DNA from: Chamaea fasciata
Taxonomy: Eukaryota > Chordata > Aves > Passeriformes > Sylviidae
Assembly: GCA_029207755.1 (NCBI GenBank)
Contig: JARCOQ010000006.1
Location: 31,392,522-31,456,521 of the forward strand
Reading direction: 5' to 3'
DNA: 64,000 nt
The position numbers and the translations under genes were made by a program. Positions 1-12,400 of this stretch are shown piece by piece; within the stretch, counting starts at the first letter, position 1; every line of letters starts with the position of its first letter. Under the pieces are notes generated by a model that saw nothing but the letters and a program-made list of their open reading frames with translations, was not told where the DNA came from and searched no databases.

Positions 1-910
1 GAAGTATTTGAACCTTAACTTGTGACACAAAAAAAAAGTTAATGGCATAACTGGTTAATGTTAGGGTTTCCGGATCAGTAGAAAGAGGAGAGAATGATCT
101 TCTGAAACTGCCCCTGAATTTGATTTATAGTCAATCGTGACATAATTTCATTGTATGAAAGAGACATATCTTTGGTTTTCTTTCTAATATAAATAAAAAT
201 AGAAGTGTAGAAATATTGGCTTTACAGGACAGTTTAACTACTTAATGCTATACTGAGTGCTATACAAAAGGAAAATCTGCCTGTGGAGTATTAAAGGCAG
301 CCTTACATTTCCTAGATTACTTCTGTGCAACATATGCTTTGTTTGTCCACTAAGATAAACACCTGTAAATCACAAATGTTTGCAACAAATGTAGTAAACT
401 TCGGGTTTGTCTTGGTTTATTATCAGTTTGGTTAAACTGTTGTCTGCTGCTTTAAATACAAGGGCATGTCTTCTGCCACATCTCAAAACAGTCGTCTTGA
501 AATACTTAACGCTAAATAATGCAGCAGTGGTATACTCATGTTTTGGAAGTTCAGGACTTCTTTTTGAGTGTTTAGTAGGTTCTGTTTGTTTCTTGTACTT
601 CTGTATAGAAGATAGGTCTTGAAGTTTATTTCTTAATTCCTTTTTGTTTCTCAAAGGAAATGTTGATTTTTTTTTTTTGCTGTCAAAAACATATAGACCC
701 TCTGCTTTTTGTCAGGCCTTGTCTGACCTCTCACTGGCCAAGAAAATAAAGCAGTCCTGTGGGGCTGTTGCTTTTGGGAGGACACCAGTGATTAAGGGCT
801 TTCCAGAGCAGTGGGCATTCCATACAACTTGATCAGTACAGTACAAGCCAAAGTAAATTTGGTGTGTTTTCTCTCAATGCTCCTGGTGAATTACAGGATT
901 GCAACATAAC
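1..910. other. Unique non-coding DNA, left edge
   Basis: I see no gene, RNA gene or recognisable repeat here. The stretch is AT-rich with a run of twelve T at 667-678. Short open frames of up to 94 codons occur on both strands, but they overlap each other, have no recognisable motif, and are the length expected by chance in unique vertebrate DNA. The segment could be intron or intergenic sequence. Confidence 0.6.
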
Positions 911-1168
911 TGAGGTTTAAAAAGACTTAGGGAGACTGTCTAGTCCAATCCACTCTGCTCAAATCTGGATAAGCTGCAGCAAGTTGCTCAGAACAATGTC
1001 CAGACAGATTTTGAGCATCTCCAAGCCTGGAGATTCCACAACCTCCCTGGGAAACTTTCTCCAGTGTTCAATCACAGTTAAGTTTAAAAATGGAATTTTT
1101 TGTTTCAATTTGTGCTTTTTGCTCTCTTATTCTTTCACTGGATGCCAGTAAGACAAGGGAAAGGAGCA
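911..1168 (-). mobile_element. CR1 LINE 3' fragment, decayed
   Basis: Read on the plus strand, this carries the ordered landmarks of the reverse complement of a CR1 3' region: CTAGTCCAATCC near 940, AGTTGCTCAGAACAATGTCC near 980, a GAGATTCCACAACCTCCCTGGG-like segment near 1030, CCAGTGTTCAATCAC near 1062 and TTTCAATTTGTGC near 1102. The element's sense strand is therefore minus. It is 5'-truncated, as most CR1 copies are, lost a short internal piece near 1078-1100, and is too diverged to code. The ATTCTATG-type terminal octamers are no longer visible at the left end. The open frame at 1090-1317 overlaps its edge and is not a gene. Confidence 0.88.
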
Positions 1169-2559
1169 CTGCAACCATATACTTAGTGAGGTTAGCCTTG
1201 TTATTTTTCAAAACCATGCATGGTACATTTATGTCTTTTAATGGTTACTTACAGAATAAATACTTCCAGTGCAGTGCTTTCTGTCTTGTAGGCTTAGCTC
1301 ACCATTTTAATCAGTGACACAGGCTCATCTTTATGACACAATACTTCAAATGTGTTAGTGGTTTTGAGTTTTTATGAGACCAATGCCTGTGCTGTAATGC
1401 AGACTAAGGTTTTCATCCACTATCATAATGAAGACCATTTCTACCTTTTCTAATTCTGACGCTAGGAGGTAGATACTTTTCCATGTCATGTATCTCCATT
1501 CTCATGGTGTGATCCTGAATCGAGAGTCCTTTACAGTTTTCAAGATTGCAGTGCTCATGTCCAAAGAGCTATGGGTACAATATGTTTTGAGATTATGCAC
1601 TGTATAAAAATGACAGCCAAAACCTAGAAGCAAATAGAAAATTTGTATCACTGCAGAAAATCTCAGAGATGGACCTAGCAGATCATAAAATGGGTGTGCT
1701 GGTGTATTCACGTATTTTACCCCTGCAATCTAACTTACTGTTTTGGTATGAGTGAATGCTGTTGAAACAACAAAGTATTCTTATTTTTTGAGAAATGCAA
1801 TCCACTGCATGTTGTTATTCAAACTACTTTTGCTCAATTTCTCACATTATCACTGAGGTAATTGCACACAGAAATACACCCAGGGTATTTCAGATATGGG
1901 TGGTGTTTTCAGGATTGGGAGTAGAGATGTGGAGTTGCTGCCATGCCACTGACTACCTGCTGTGAAACTTGACACGCATTTGGCTTCATCCTTGGAACTG
2001 CTTCTGTAAAAGCTGTGCTTCTAAGAATGGTTGGAATGAGCTGCTCAGCCAGGAATGCCGATTTGCCCAGCATAGTGATATACTCCCAAGAAAAGCTTCT
2101 TTTGTGTTTAAGGGATGCAGATTAAAACAGATAAGAATTTGTAGTAAGCCATCTAATACCAGTTGTCAGTTACTTACTTAAACATTTATCACATGAAAAT
2201 GCAACACACTTAAAATAATCAAAATTAAACAGTCTAAAGTAGCTGCTCTGTCAAAAAGCTGAATATAATTATGGACCTTGGGATTCTACACCTTTAAATT
2301 TCAGTCCCACAAAGTTACTGTATCTTTCTCTATATGAGCTGTCTTCCCGCCAATCATTGTAACTTCATTAGGTAAAAAGGATATTTATCTTACCTCGAAT
2401 ATTCACATAGCCTGGTTCTACTCAAGACAAAATAGGTACTCTCTGCATTCATATATGTGATTGCTACTGCATAAGCAAACAGGTTTTAGTGCACTTAATG
2501 TTTGTATTTCAGTGTTCTGAAATGTCCATATTCTTTTAAAAATGTTTTGAATGGTACAA
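1169..2559. other. Unique non-coding DNA
   Basis: No gene, repeat family or RNA gene can be supported. Open frames at 1502-1711 (minus) and 1969-2181 (plus) are short, have no domain signature and no convincing splice context. Confidence 0.55.
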
Positions 2560-3050
2560 TGTCATTGGGTGATAGTGATTACTGAAAACCCTCAGGATTG
2601 CCTAATTTCCATGTGCATCGCTCACCATTGGAAATTAGCTGAGACTAAAGCTTGTTAGTGAGTGTAAATGTTTATGGTTTACTAGAAAACGCTTCTCAAA
2701 ACATTGCTTCTTAAACAAAGCTCTTAAAATATCAGTATGAGTGGAAGAGGACCACAAGGATCCATCTTGAATAAGGAAACTGCCAAAAATCTGCTATGTC
2801 AATATTCCAGTTTATTATGCTAAACCATAAACAAAGGGCTCTTGGCCATGATTTATGATGATCTCTGGCTAGACCTACCTGTCAGAAATTATGCCTTCAG
2901 TAATCCAATTACATGAGTGAATATAAGAATCCATGGTCAGGGCAGTTTCTAGCATAAGAAAGGCTTTTTAAATTTTTATGGCTTTTGCCAATTAAAATTA
3001 TTCATGAAAAATCATAAGCAAACAGCCTTGTGATGGATCATACCAGTGTG
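2560..3050. promoter_or_regulatory. Candidate regulatory block with inverted FOX-like motif
   Basis: This block has no ORF and no repeat homology but is dense in homeodomain- and forkhead-type words. The 13-mer TGTTTATGGTTTA at 2669-2681 recurs as its exact reverse complement at 2821-2833. The second copy continues into ATAAACAAAG (2827-2836), which contains both a forkhead core (TAAACA) and a SOX core (AACAAAG). CCAATTACATGAG and GCCAATTAAAATTATTC words follow between 2905 and 3005. That it is a conserved enhancer is inference from texture and motif density only. Confidence 0.25.
2669..2833. repeat. 13-bp perfect inverted repeat, arms 139 bp apart
   Basis: The left arm 2669-2681 reads TGTTTATGGTTTA and the right arm 2821-2833 reads TAAACCATAAACA, its exact reverse complement. 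Flanking bases do not extend the match, so it is not the residue of a long inverted duplication that can be seen here. Each arm contains a forkhead-type core. Confidence 0.9.
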
Positions 3051-3524
3051 GCTGTATCTGTAATCATAATACTGGGAATCCTGTAGTAAGGCCTCAAGTA
3101 GAAAATGGAACTTTCTTCTCATGGGAGTGGACATGTTGCTGCTGCATTACTTTACACTGGAAAGACAGAACTCTGGAGGAGAGTTCCTTTCTAGCAGGAC
3201 CACGTGTGGTTGCACACTTGAGGGTTTTTCTAGTGATGTTTTACATGTATTTTTTTGAGCTTAGATTCAAGACTAACTAGGTTGAAATAATCAGTGCGGG
3301 GACGAATTGCCTTAATGCTTAAAGTTTTTCAAAGAGGAGAGAGAATTTTGCTAATCTTTCCCAGGCATATCCTGTTTCCTGTAACAGAGAGAGGTACAGT
3401 GCATACAAAAGAAATGCTATATATTAATGTCGTTAGGTAACCTATTTGCTGTGCTAAAAATCGCCATAATGAAATCTTTGTGGCATCCTAATTTTCTGAC
3501 CCTTAACAGCTGATGTACTACTTG

Positions 3525-3542
3525 AAAAAAAAAAAAAAAAAA
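3525..3542. repeat. Poly-A tract, 18 bases
   Basis: An uninterrupted run of 18 A. No retrocopy body or target-site duplication could be recognised next to it, so it is listed as a simple repeat only. Confidence 0.95.
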
Positions 3543-4302
3543 GAATTATAGCTCAAATTCTCAGTAATTTCATACAGCTAAAATATTTGTCTTCTCTTAA
3601 GGTTTGGGATCTCTCCTCTTGAGAGGAGCAGGGAAGCAAGAAAATTATTTAATTGCTTTAAAGAGAATAATTAAATTCAGAGCTGAAGTTTAGTATTTAT
3701 TTTCATCTCATTCTGAGTGTGCAAGCTCTCCCAAAAATGAAGTATTGATGCTTTATGCAGCAGGTCAGGGATGAAAAATACAAATCTAAATTTACTCACT
3801 GATTTAAAATGATTAATTTATCTGGTTTTGTGATGTTTCAGTAAGTGTCATCATTGCTTTATTAATACATTTAGATTTATTTTTTTCAGATCAAATATAT
3901 TTATACACTATTTTTGTACAATAAATACTTAATATGCAATCGTTATACAGATCAAAATACTCTCCCCATTTTACAATTGTTATTGAGCTCCGAGTGTTGT
4001 GAGGGAGTGAATTTTTTTCTGCATCTTAGATCAATTGGTTCGTTTGAATTCAGTAATACCTAGACCAACCTTACTACTTAAAATTGTACCTCTCATTACA
4101 CACAACTGAAAAAAAAAATGCATTGGCTAAGGGAAGTGAATTTGCACAGATGGGACCTGGGATGATATTGGGCCTGAAGGATGTCTTCTGTGATCATGTG
4201 AATCTGTGTGACTATGATTGTAGTATCAAATCTCATTGTGAAATGAGACCTAGCATTTGAGAAAAGAATTTTACTGGTAAAATGGAGTGAAAGTCATCCA
4301 GG

Positions 4303-4322
4303 AAAAAAAAAAAAAAAAAAAA
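4303..4322. repeat. Poly-A tract, 20 bases
   Basis: The longest pure A-run in the window, followed by CAAACCCG. It could be the tail of a degraded retrocopy lying to its left, but nothing in 4120-4302 resembles a known gene or a clear repeat. Confidence 0.95.
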
Positions 4323-6054
4323 CAAACCCGCTTTACAATGTTACTTTTACAAGCACTTTAATAACTCCTACCCTCATGAAGGCTGGATATCCAATGAATG
4401 TTTTTCATTGTATTTTAAAATAAAATATTACTGTTTCAAGTGTGTATGTAATGATATTTAAGAGAATTAAGTTATCTATTTGGAAAAAGATAAACTTCTA
4501 AGTTTATTTTAGGATTGCATCAGCTTTCAGTTATGCCACATCTTTTTATAGCTTGGCTAGTGCTAATGATCTCATTCTCTTAAACTGATAATAAAAATAA
4601 TGGAATACTTTGATTAACTTGAATGGCAGCTCATATTTGATATGGTGGTTATAATTAACCACACTGCAACAAGTTGCCACCCTGTGCTTTGTCTTACCTT
4701 ATACAACCAAATAACTGGAATAAGATGATGGTCTGTTTGAAAACAAACAAACAAAAAATTAATCAGCGAATGTCATAATAGGGATGTGTATAATTTCTTT
4801 AGAAAAAAAAAAAATCTGCTTTCTTTGTTTTCCAGAACACTTAAAAAAGTGAGACCAATCCAATACAGACAACGTGGCCAAAAATACCATCAGTATTTTC
4901 ACATCTCTCTACAGACTATATATAGTGCAGGCAGGAGAAGCCTTGCTGCTTTCAAGGATATCAGAACTCCCCTGAGGGAAAAGACTGGAGAAATTTTTCT
5001 GTAAGGGCAAATTTTAAAAAGAGTACACTGAGATGTGGATAACCCCTTTAAAACAGATAACTAGCTTTAGAGTTCTTAGAGCTCCTTTCTGTTTGGCTGC
5101 CTTTAGCTTAGTCTGAGATAGGTGGGGAAATGTTAGTGTTCTCTTACCAGTTCTTCAGGTCGACTGATTGTTCTGACATCTGTTCCCTCCTGTTTCATGC
5201 CCCAACCCAACCAAAACAAACAGGCAAGACTTGTCAGATTGGTAAGATATCTGCTTATGTTTCTGTATTTGCTGCAAGCTTTGAAATGCTGGAAATGTGT
5301 GTGAATATATATGTATGTTCATTATGGTAGAACCAAATTCTTATTAAAATAGACAAGACACTATGAGAAGATATTGTTATAGCTAAACTTCTTTTTAAAA
5401 TGCCTTTCTGCACCTAGGTTTCATTTTTACCATCAGTTCACTGCAGGATGATGCCATTAAGAAGTGCAGACTCTTCAATAGCTTCTAGTAACTAGCAGAA
5501 TGAACCTTAACTGCATCATCAGCTGTTTAACTACAGTTTAAGTATCCTTATAATGATATGTAAATCAGCATGAAATTATGGAAGACAAATATGATGGTAG
5601 CCTTTTAGAGTATCTGGAAAACTTGCAGGAAAGTGTAAAAGGAGACACTTATTACTCTTGATGAAAGTGGAAATTTGTGAGCTCTTAATGATAAACATGG
5701 GTTAATACAGTTCTGAAGTGTGTGAAACTTGAGGCTACTAAAACTAGTGCAAGCCTTGCAGAAATTCAGAACAGGTTCTTTTGAGTTCAGCATATCAAAC
5801 ACTGACTTCTCATCATACAGTTTTCTATACACTGAGTTCTCTACTTACACAGTTAGGGCTCCTACCTACCACTTAACCAAATGTTATTGCTAATTGTGGC
5901 ATCTCCTGTAGGTGGGAGCCCAGGCAGTAGAAGAGGTTCAATTTTTTTTCTGTTCTCTTCTAAAGTATGCCCTTAGCAAGCCAGTCTTTCAACAGACTAT
6001 ATATAAATTAAGCTGACGAGTCTCAGAAATGTACATATCACTCTGTTTATAGAC

Positions 6055-6080
6055 TTTCAATGAATGTTAATTCATTGAAA
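6055..6080. repeat. Perfect 10-bp hairpin
   Basis: TTTCAATGAA (6055-6064) and its exact reverse complement TTCATTGAAA (6071-6080) flank the 6-base loop TGTTAA. The stem does not extend past 10 bp, which is too short for a microRNA precursor. A related word, AGTGTGAAAGTTT, follows directly. Confidence 0.85.
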
Positions 6081-9000
6081 AAGTGTGAAAGTTTAACTTT
6101 TCAGCTAAAAAGACTAGGTATCAGCTCATTTGTTTGGAATGTACAGTATGTGATTATATAACTTCCTGAACTGATGACATCACTGAAGACCAATCAAAAA
6201 AACTATACTTCTGACTATGATTTCTATTTGTAATATTCTAAATATCAAAGATGAGACTAAGTATTTAGCTTAGTAATTTTTGGGTAGAATTATAAACAAA
6301 AACTGCTTTAACTTTTTTGAATATTTTAGTTGCTGATTCTGGCAACAAAAATGCTATAAAGTTTTGAAACTAAGTTCTGACTGCACTGGGCTTTCAGGAA
6401 GAAAAGGTAGGAAACTATTTAAAGAAATAGCTATTCCCTAGAGTCAGAGTGCTTGAGAGCAGGGACATATTTTAAGTCAGCTGATGTAATGGACACATAT
6501 TCCTCAGGATGTGGCTAGTAATGAATGGATGTTTTTCATAAGTAGCTAGTGTTCTAAAATAACATCAAGCTACAGCAAATTACAAGAAAATTAAGTATTC
6601 AAGTTAAGTTAGCCCTTCAGAAGATTGGAATTTCGCTTTAGACTTTGGCTTCCCTGGAAATTCCTTATGTTTATCACTAGATTTAACACTACTGTAATTT
6701 CAACACTAGAGCTTTGCATTTGTTCTGACCATATTAATAGATTTAGAGTTCAGTACAAAGAAGGCATACAGTATGACTCAGATTTTATATCCTCATTGTA
6801 GAATGCCTGTTGTAGTCCTTCAGACAAGAAACTAGCTCTGAATATTTTCCAGTTTTCAGTGGAAGTTTTGGAAGGGTAGCTGGGTGCTGTTCTCCCACAA
6901 GTTTTTGGCTCTTAGCAGTGTTCTCAAAGTGTATACATCACTGCAGTGAAAACCTTCAATTTCACAAAGCAGATGCTTGTAGGCAGGCTTGGTCACTGGG
7001 GCCCTGCTGGTGGTACCAGGGGCACAATTGTGTTATTGGTAGAATATGAAAGAGGTGGGATGGCTGTATCCACACTACATACATTTTGTACAGGGTCTGA
7101 CACTTGCTGTTCCTCATCAGGAAATTAGGAGCAAAGAGCTCATGTTAGGAAATACAGTGACTTCCCTGGCCTTCCTATGAGTGCATCCAAGTGAAAAGAT
7201 TTATCTCTTTGCAGCATCATCTATCTTCTTGTTTGGTGTGAGATCTTTCTCCTGTCATTTATCTGTCCAAAGGGATAGGATATAGCTAATCCATAGATAG
7301 CAAACCATTTTGATGTGACCTTATCCAAAACACCTTACATGCTTCAGGGTAGTCATGAAAGATGTCTGATAAAACAGACATGAAAGCTGTTCGCTGTGGT
7401 GCAGTTGTCTAGAGTATACCCTGGCAAAGGCAGTTAACTCTCTTGTAAACTTGTTTTCAATTATTGCACAAGAGAGAAGTTCAAGCTCTCTGTTTTTGAA
7501 AATTGTCTTGCATCAGTATGGAACAGTAGGCTGAGTTTTATTTGGAGCCTGGGAATACACATACACCCACTCAGTACTCCCTTGAAAGGTGTTAACTGTG
7601 CAGAATTAGAATAACTGCTCAGTTCAGAGTTGTTATCAGTAATTCCATTGTAGCCCCTTTGTTACAACTACCAGTTTTTATCAAGAGCTATGAAAATTCA
7701 CACAGCTACTCTTGTTGAACAGAGTTCACACTTACATTACTCTAGGAACACAAATCCTGATACCTTATGAAAATATCTAGATCTCGGGGGGTTTTTTTAA
7801 TACTTTCATCAGATATAACAGTGTAAATTCTATCACTTCACCTATTTCTGCCACTAGCTTTGATTAATAAAGGTATATAAAATGTAAAAGCAAATATAAA
7901 ATTGAGAGAAGAACCCTGAAATTGATTACCTGTTTCACAATTTTTTTTCACTTGCTACCTTACAGTGACACATGCATGTTCATCTGTTCATTTACCAATG
8001 GTAGGTACATTGGAAAATAAATGTCTGTAAGCAGGAAAAGAGTTTACTGCTTAAAATTTACCAATTTCTGATTTTAAATTATTTCTGATTTGAGTGATTT
8101 CTGAATGCTCTACAGGGGTTTCTTGGAACTTTTTAAAAAATAATTCTATTACTGGTCAGGAAATCAAATTATTAGAACTTAAGAAATTTAATGAAAAAAT
8201 TAGGAAAGCAAAAAGAAACAAAACCAAAAAGAATCCAATACAAGCCTGTCTGATTATTTTTGAAGGTGTACCCTTTAAATATTTTGCAGCTTGAAATTTT
8301 TATTACAGTAGGAAAACTTAGTTAAATTAAGAACCTGAGAACAATGCACATCTTTAGAATATTCTTTTTCCCCCTAACATCTCTGCCTAAATTCTAAACC
8401 TGAAAGAAGGAAGTCTTCAGCTGTATACAGTGAACCTCTACCTCCCTCGGGCTCTTGGAAATTGCTTTTCTCATAGTGAAATAAAAGTCCCCATACTATA
8501 ACTTTGAATATTCTCTATGCTGTGAATCACGCTTTTCAGATCCTTTTAGTAACAAGGAATTATTTTTCTTTCAATAAAAATAATTAGTTCCACCTACATT
8601 TTCTTTGGGGACTCCATGATTACTGTCAGAACAGAAACTTCAGGTGTACCTCAAAGCATACCTCAAATACCTTGTTAAAAAGAGCTCTATTAGTAACTAG
8701 CTGTAAGTAAAGTTCCAGTGCAGAAGCACTGAAAACAATTGGCTGTGAAAAATGTTTTTCATCTCAATCTACAAAACCATGCTGAATGGATGAAACTGAA
8801 ATTTATTTTTTATGTTGTAAGACTGACTCACTGCCATATCTTTTCTTGATTCTACAGGTGTTGAAAGGAACTGTCTGACAAGAAAGTGTGTAAACTGACT
8901 ACTGAGATTTGTCATTATTCAAATCCCATGACTCATTCCATAGGCAATAAAATTTTCATTGTTCTTGAATTTCATTTTCTAATACATTTGCATCCTTCAT

Positions 9001-9441
9001 CATTCATAGTATTAATTATGAAGTCTTATTTTTCCAGTTGTGCATTAAGTTTTTCTTAGCAGGGACACTAGGTGTTGAGGAACAGTTCAACTTTCACCAC
9101 TATATCTTTATTCCAACAGAGCCATGGCCACTACCCACCAGAAAGATTATATGTTTTTTTTAAAAGCAGGGGAGCTTTTAACTTTTTCTGAATTCTCATA
9201 GCTTGCTTTCCATGGTTGTAACTAGATTTTTAAATTTGTAAATAAGTTCTGGATGAACTCAGACAAATAACATAAGATTACGTGTCAGCATAACTATTCT
9301 GTAAAAGCACATTAACCAGATGATCTAGTCTGGCCTAGACCAATTTAGTAGATTAGAATTTAATAAGTGGGAAGAGGATAATAAATTTGGGTAGGAAATG
9401 TGCATCCTGAGTCCTAGACTGCTTTCTTCAAGAGTGGCTCT

Positions 9442-9465
9442 GGCTGTGGTTCTCAACCTGTGGGG
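9442..9465 (+). mobile_element. Possible hAT-type terminal sequence
   Basis: The run GGTTCTCAACCTGTGGGG resembles the terminal inverted repeats of old Charlie-type hAT transposons, whose ends commonly read like CAGNGGTTCTCAA. No matching opposite terminus was found nearby, and the sequence to the right has no transposase homology that I can see. It may be a chance match. Confidence 0.25.
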
Positions 9466-12400
9466 CTTTCCTGGCCTAACAGTAAATGGCCTGGAGCTGT
9501 AAAGCTGTGGTTTAGGTCCTAAAGTTGTGATATGGCAAAGGTACTGTTAACTTGGTAATTACCAGTGCCTTTGCAGGGAAAAAGTGGCAGGGTGACAGAG
9601 TACTGTCATGTGACTTGTTGCTGCCATTGACAGAAGACTCAGTATTTGGGATTGGACCTGGCTTCCAAATTTGGGGTGAACAGTTATAGTATGATGCCTC
9701 TCTCCTTCCCTCTTCTAGAATGCTGACAAAAGGTGGACAAAATAAATGTTTAGTGTTTTCTCTATATGGATAAAGAACTTGTACAGGCTAGAGGTGGACA
9801 GAGAGCATGCCCTATATTTTTCTTCCATATCCTTGAATTTAGAGCTAGAACCTAGTAGTGTGAGGATTTGCACTGTGAAGTTGAAACTAGGATTGCACTT
9901 TACAGTCAGCTGAGCAAATGCAAGTTGGTTATGTGCCCCTAACTGGGAAATGGAATTCTGTTTCATTTTGGACTGGTACACTAGAAATACCAGTTCTGTC
10001 TCCTCACACATTTTCAAAACTCTGGGCTCTTGTTTCACTTAGAAGCTTGAACATTTCCTCAATTTTGACCTTGGCCAATGAAAAAAAAACCCAGCTTGGT
10101 ACTCATAAATGTAATAGTGTATTCAGAGTTTCTCTATTTAAAACATATGCCACTGGAGAAGGAGAAGGTGATACATCATTAAGTTTCCTGATAACACTTT
10201 AAAAAGGAGGAATGTATTTGGAATTCTTCTTCACACCAAAATGCAATAAGATTTCTCCTGTCTCTTCCTGACTATTTGCTTTAGTCACGTTGAATACGAA
10301 GTCAAGTTTATTAACTGTATATCAAAATTTTCAAGCGAGATGTTAAAATTCAAAAAGCTGCTACTGGAAGCAGCGATGGGTTTAGAGGAAACCAACCTGA
10401 CCAGGACTAAAGGCAGTGACAGTGCAAATCATGTATCTGACCACGTGGACTGATGGAGGAACCTGAGGCTGGCACTCGTGTGATGTCAGATCTCATGGTA
10501 TGTCTGGGAAGCTGGAGAGAAAAATGGTGAAAAAAGCAGGAAGGTGAAATTTCTTGATGCTGCAGTCATTGGCCCATTAGATGATTTGGGGCAACTTGCT
10601 TGTCTATGCTTGCTTACCTACCTCAAAAGTGGCAGTATTTTTGTCTTTGAAGAGCTTCTTCATTGTTCTAACATTGTTCAGATTTTCTTCAGCTTCAGGC
10701 GTTCTGAAGTCACTTCAGAAAATCTTCAGCTCTAGAAAAGTTGAGATGTTTTAATATTAGCTAGCTAAACAAAAGAAATGTTGAATGAATATCAAAACTG
10801 AGTTCCAGACACTGATAGCTATATGTTGTAGATACATACGTTTTCACATCTAGTGAAACCCTTACAGAGGATTGGTAAATTGAGTATTACTAAGATTAGC
10901 CTGACTGTGTATTGCATGGAAAACAATTCCAGAGATGTTATAGAAACCTTGCACCCTCATCCTGATTGTCATCTCTCAATTTTAAGTCAGGCTTTTCTAT
11001 TAATTTTTGGCACTGAGACATCTTTCTATTCCTAAATAAAAGATCAGCTATTCAGAGATGATACCAGGATTTTCATATTTCTTGTCCAGCTTTGTCACTC
11101 CTTGAGAAGACATAATAACGTCCTCCTTGTTCAGATGCATTCAGTAGAAACCAGATGAAAAGATGACATTTGCAATGAGTTATGGGAAAAGTCACAGGCC
11201 TGTCACAAAACAGTAGTGTCATGCTGTCCCACTGCCCTGTAGTCAGTCAGAAAGATTTGTTAACCCTTGTGGCTTTTAAGCTTTAGTGTTGTTGCACTAA
11301 AATTAAAAGTAGTTACTTTACCTGATAGGCATAAGAGTGCTGTGGCTTACACTAAGCAAAGTGCTGTCAGCTAAAGGTGGTCAGTTATAAATTAAAAGCA
11401 GGATAGCTTCTTGCAGTTATTGACACTTGTGGTTCAAAATGGTTTTGGATTGATTCACAAATATCTTTGTGTCTCTGCTGAGCAGAACTAAGAAAAGTTT
11501 TGGTGTTTCCCTCAGAGAGTATCATGTTGCAAACTACCGCTTACTAACTTCTGTGAAACCGGGAGCCAGGGTTCAGTGTGCTTTGTGAAGCTTGAACAGC
11601 ACAATTCTGCAGTGTACTTGGGCAAGAAAGGAAGGAAAGCTGACAACTGCTATGCACCAGGAATACTAGTCTGCATAACTATTTTTCTTCCTGTTTTGCT
11701 AGTCTAAATTCTTACTAATCAAAACTACCCTTATCTGGAGAGCCCAAGTGATTGATTTCTTTCCTTACCAAAATTAATTTTTAGAAACATGAGCCTGAAA
11801 CATCTGAGGAAATCAGAAATTTTCCCCAGAACTGCTGTTTTGGCATTAAATTTTGTAGAATTACTTAAGAATTTCAGAGAGTGGAAATGCCCAGATGGGT
11901 GTTATAATCCCCCAGACATAGCATTCCTCAGCATAAAGAAGAGTAGTGGTGTCAGGATTCTCCACTGCAGTCTCTCAGCATTGTTTGACTACTGAATATA
12001 TGAACATGTAGGCAAAAGCTGGAGCTGATGACATTTAAACTGGCTGCTGCAGAACTGCATAACATAACTGTAAATGAACTCTCTAGACTCCAAAAAGAAA
12101 TTAATTTTATACATAACCTTCATTACGGACTGGTAATCACTGCAGAGCAAGGGGGTTTTGCAATTATATAGAAATTTGTATGCAGTGAAGTCTCACTGAA
12201 TTTGTTTCACTGTTTCATTTAGGGATTTTGTTTGAAAAAGCTAACTTGTTAAGTAGGACTACCCGGGCAAATGGATTTCTTCCATTCTCATAATTCTGAG
12301 ATTAAAATTTGAGGCAATGCTACTTGAAATGAGCTGCCTCATCCCTGTAAACTCCACTTTATGAAAAGCCAGTAAGAGGATCTCAGTGGTACAATTTTCA

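Larger units (their letters stand above)
3051..9441. other. Unique non-coding DNA with A-tracts
   Basis: No gene is recognisable. The stretch contains two long A-runs (annotated separately), a short AAAC repeat near 4741-4757, and a perfect hairpin at 6055-6080. Around 4150-4230 the plus strand has a vaguely CR1-tail-like series of TGTGATCATGTGAATCTGTGTG words, but too little remains to call it. The open frames at 4786-5004, 5130-5330, 6946-7128 and 8094-8294 are short and have no signature. Confidence 0.55.

Noticed and set aside
4120..4322. Retrocopy or SINE ending in the 20-A tract
   Set aside because: No recognisable gene body, internal promoter boxes or flanking target duplication.
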